Shown here: positions 62,490-64,000 of the stretch, one piece after another | Layout: every line of letters starts with the position of its first letter | How positions within the stretch are numbered: the stretch's first letter is position 1 | Source: Strongylocentrotus droebachiensis | Lineage: Eukaryota; Echinodermata; Echinoidea; Camarodonta; Strongylocentrotidae | Assembly (NCBI GenBank): GCA_035222895.1 | Contig: JAVYIG010007436.1 | Location: 1-64,000 of the forward strand | DNA: 64,000 bases | Direction: 5' to 3' | Program-made: the position numbers and the translations under genes | The notes under the pieces: generated by a model | What the model was told of the DNA's origin: nothing | Databases searched by the model: none | Seen by the model: only the letters and a program-made list of their open reading frames with translations

Positions 62490-63060
62490 AAAATAGTGTT
62501 TTTAAGACGTCGTCCAAACAACAAAAAATGAATGACAAATAATGTTCTTTGAAAGACGTCATAATAATATCGCCCATACGACAAACACTTTGTTGGAAAA
62601 TATATTCGTTTAAAGACGTCATAATGACGTCGTAACAATGTCGTCAATACGACAAAAAACTTTATTGTAAAAAATAGTATCTTTAAAGATGTGATAACGA
62701 CGTCGTAGCAACGTCGTCCATACGACAGAAAATATAATGGGAAAATAGTTTTTTAAAGACGTTATGATGTCGTCGTAGTAACGTCGTCCATAAGACACAA
62801 AATAAAGACAAAAAGACGTCATAATGACATTGTAATAACTTCGTCCATACGACAAAAAGTTCATGACAAATAATAGTCTTTGTATCACATTGTCCACACA
62901 ACAAAAATGAATACAGAAGAAAAAAGTCTATAAAAGACGTCATAAAGATGTCGTAATAACGTCGTCCATACGACACAAATTATATTGGAAAAAGCCCGTC
63001 TTTTAAAGAGGTAATAATGACGTCGTAATAACGTCGTATATACGACATACGACGAGTTAA
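62490..63060. repeat. 60-75-bp tandem array with aaagacgtcataatgacgtcgt
   Basis: About eight degenerate copies of a unit with aaagacgtcataatgacgtc, gtaataacgtcgtccatacg and an AT-rich spacer. Many tgacgtc and acgtcgt words. Minus-strand ORFs here are repeat artefacts. 62051-62490 holds nothing recognised. Confidence 0.85.
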
Positions 63061-63221
63061 CCACTTTATGACCAATTTATGACGTCTTTAAGATGTCAGT
63101 CTGCTGTCAGGGTATTGTATGTATTTTGTCCTAATGTATTGTTGTTCGTGTCTAATGATAACCCGATCTTGTGGATTTGTATCAATAAACTTGAATTTGC
63201 ATTTGAATAGGAATTTCTTAC

Positions 63222-63905
63222 CCTAACCCTAACCACTCCTCCACGGTCCAACCCCTTGTTGTAAGCCGATTCATCACCTAACTACTGCCCCTCCCCCCTC
63301 TGGTAGGCCGATTCATCACCTAACTACTACCCCTCCCCCCTCTGGTAGGCCGATTCATCACCTAACTACTGCCCCTCCCCCCTCTGGTAGGCCGATTCAT
63401 CACCTAACTACTGCCCCTCCCCCCTCTGGTAGGCCGATTCATCACCTAACTACTGCCCCTTCCCCCTCTGGTAGGCCGATTCATCACCTAACTACTGCCC
63501 CTTCCCCCTCTGGTAGGCCGATTCATCGCCTAACTACTGCCCCTTCCCCCTCTGGTAGGCCGATTCATCACCTAACTACTGCCCCTCCCCCTTGTTGTAA
63601 GCCGATTCATCACCTAACTACTGCCCCTCCCCCCTCTGGTAGGCCGATTCATCACCTAACTACTGCCCCTCCCCCCTCTGATAGGCCGATTCATCACCTA
63701 ACTACTGCCCCTTCCCCCTCTGGTAGGCCGATTCATCACCTAACTACTGCCCCTTCCCCCTCTGGTAGGCCGATTCATCACCTAACTACTACCCCTCCCC
63801 CCTCTGGTAGGCCGATTCATCACCTAACTACTGCCCCTCCCCCCTCTGGTAGGCCGATTCATCACCTAACTACTGCCCCTTCCCCCTCTGGTAGGCCGAT
63901 TCATA
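63222..63905. repeat. 42-bp minisatellite with telomere-like start
   Basis: About fifteen copies of a 42-bp unit (gtaggccgattcatcaccta, then actactgcccctcccccctctg). Just before it is ccctaaccctaacc (63226-63239). Unit variants (tt versus tc in the C tract; tgtaagcc at 63260 and 63597) recur, suggesting higher-order duplication. Confidence 0.9.
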
Positions 63906-64000
63906 TAATGTGTAATTTGGTCCTCAATCTTCGCGCTGCTCTCGCTCTCATGTACACTCTGCTCGACATAAAAAAAAGGTGGCGTTCTCACGATGTATGT

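Noticed and set aside
62619..62976. Overlapping minus-strand frames of 92-97 aa
   Set aside because: Translations of the 60-75-bp tandem array; repeated peptide blocks follow the DNA repeat.
62490..63905. CRISPR-like array
   Set aside because: Tandem units lack unique spacers of constant length and the genome is eukaryotic; these are satellite-type repeats.

Overview
The window is eukaryotic, intron-rich and AT-rich, and looks like an invertebrate deuterostome, most likely an echinoderm of the sea-urchin type. The reasons are one large multi-exon gene with small exons and GT-AG introns, the combination of SRCR, HYR, SEA and adhesion-GPCR modules (greatly expanded in echinoderms), pervasive poly-C/poly-G tracts, and a crowd of CR1/Jockey- and RTE-like retrotransposons, tRNA-derived SINEs, MITEs and foldback elements. 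The species assignment is inference; the exons and repeats were read directly.

The centrepiece is a single gene on the minus strand, about 21.5-48.97 kb. I placed its coding exons by hand from splice signals, reading phase and domain homology. It encodes an adhesion G-protein-coupled receptor with an unusually rich ectodomain: signal peptide, group-A SRCR domains (two or four), a Ser/Gly linker built from 33-nt mini-exons, three HYR domains, EGF, Ig, SEA, hormone-receptor motif (HRM), GAIN with a consensus GPS cleavage site, seven transmembrane helices and a short cytoplasmic tail. Two signal-peptide exons exist, at 48.39 kb and 42.39 kb. The downstream start gives 25 coding exons (4560 nt, 1519 aa); the upstream start gives 29 (5277 nt, 1758 aa, two more SRCR domains). 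Both totals stay in frame, which independently supports the model.

Layout. 0-9.3 kb: GA-rich simple sequence, a 236-bp tandem duplication, a 0.78-kb foldback element, an interrupted dispersed repeat and a degraded non-LTR retrotransposon with an apparently exact 474-bp tandem duplication. 9.3-13.7 kb: TTAA-flanked MITEs and a second copy of the dispersed repeat. 13.8-17.8 kb: nested elements with related terminal inverted repeats. 17.9-20 kb: a MITE and a reverse-transcriptase relic. 21.5-49 kb: the receptor gene, its introns carrying SINEs, MITEs, retrotransposon 3' ends and poly-C elements. 49-56.5 kb: no gene recognised, but poly-G elements, foldbacks and a MITE. 56.6-62.05 kb: an RTE-like element on the minus strand split by a CR1/Jockey-like element on the plus strand. 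62.5-63.9 kb: two tandem-repeat arrays.

The receptor gene shows how such a protein is assembled. Every ectodomain exon through the Ig domain is symmetrical (phase 1-1), the SRCR module and the mini-exon have each been tandemly duplicated, and later transposon insertions can be dated against the duplicates because the paralogous copies keep empty sites.
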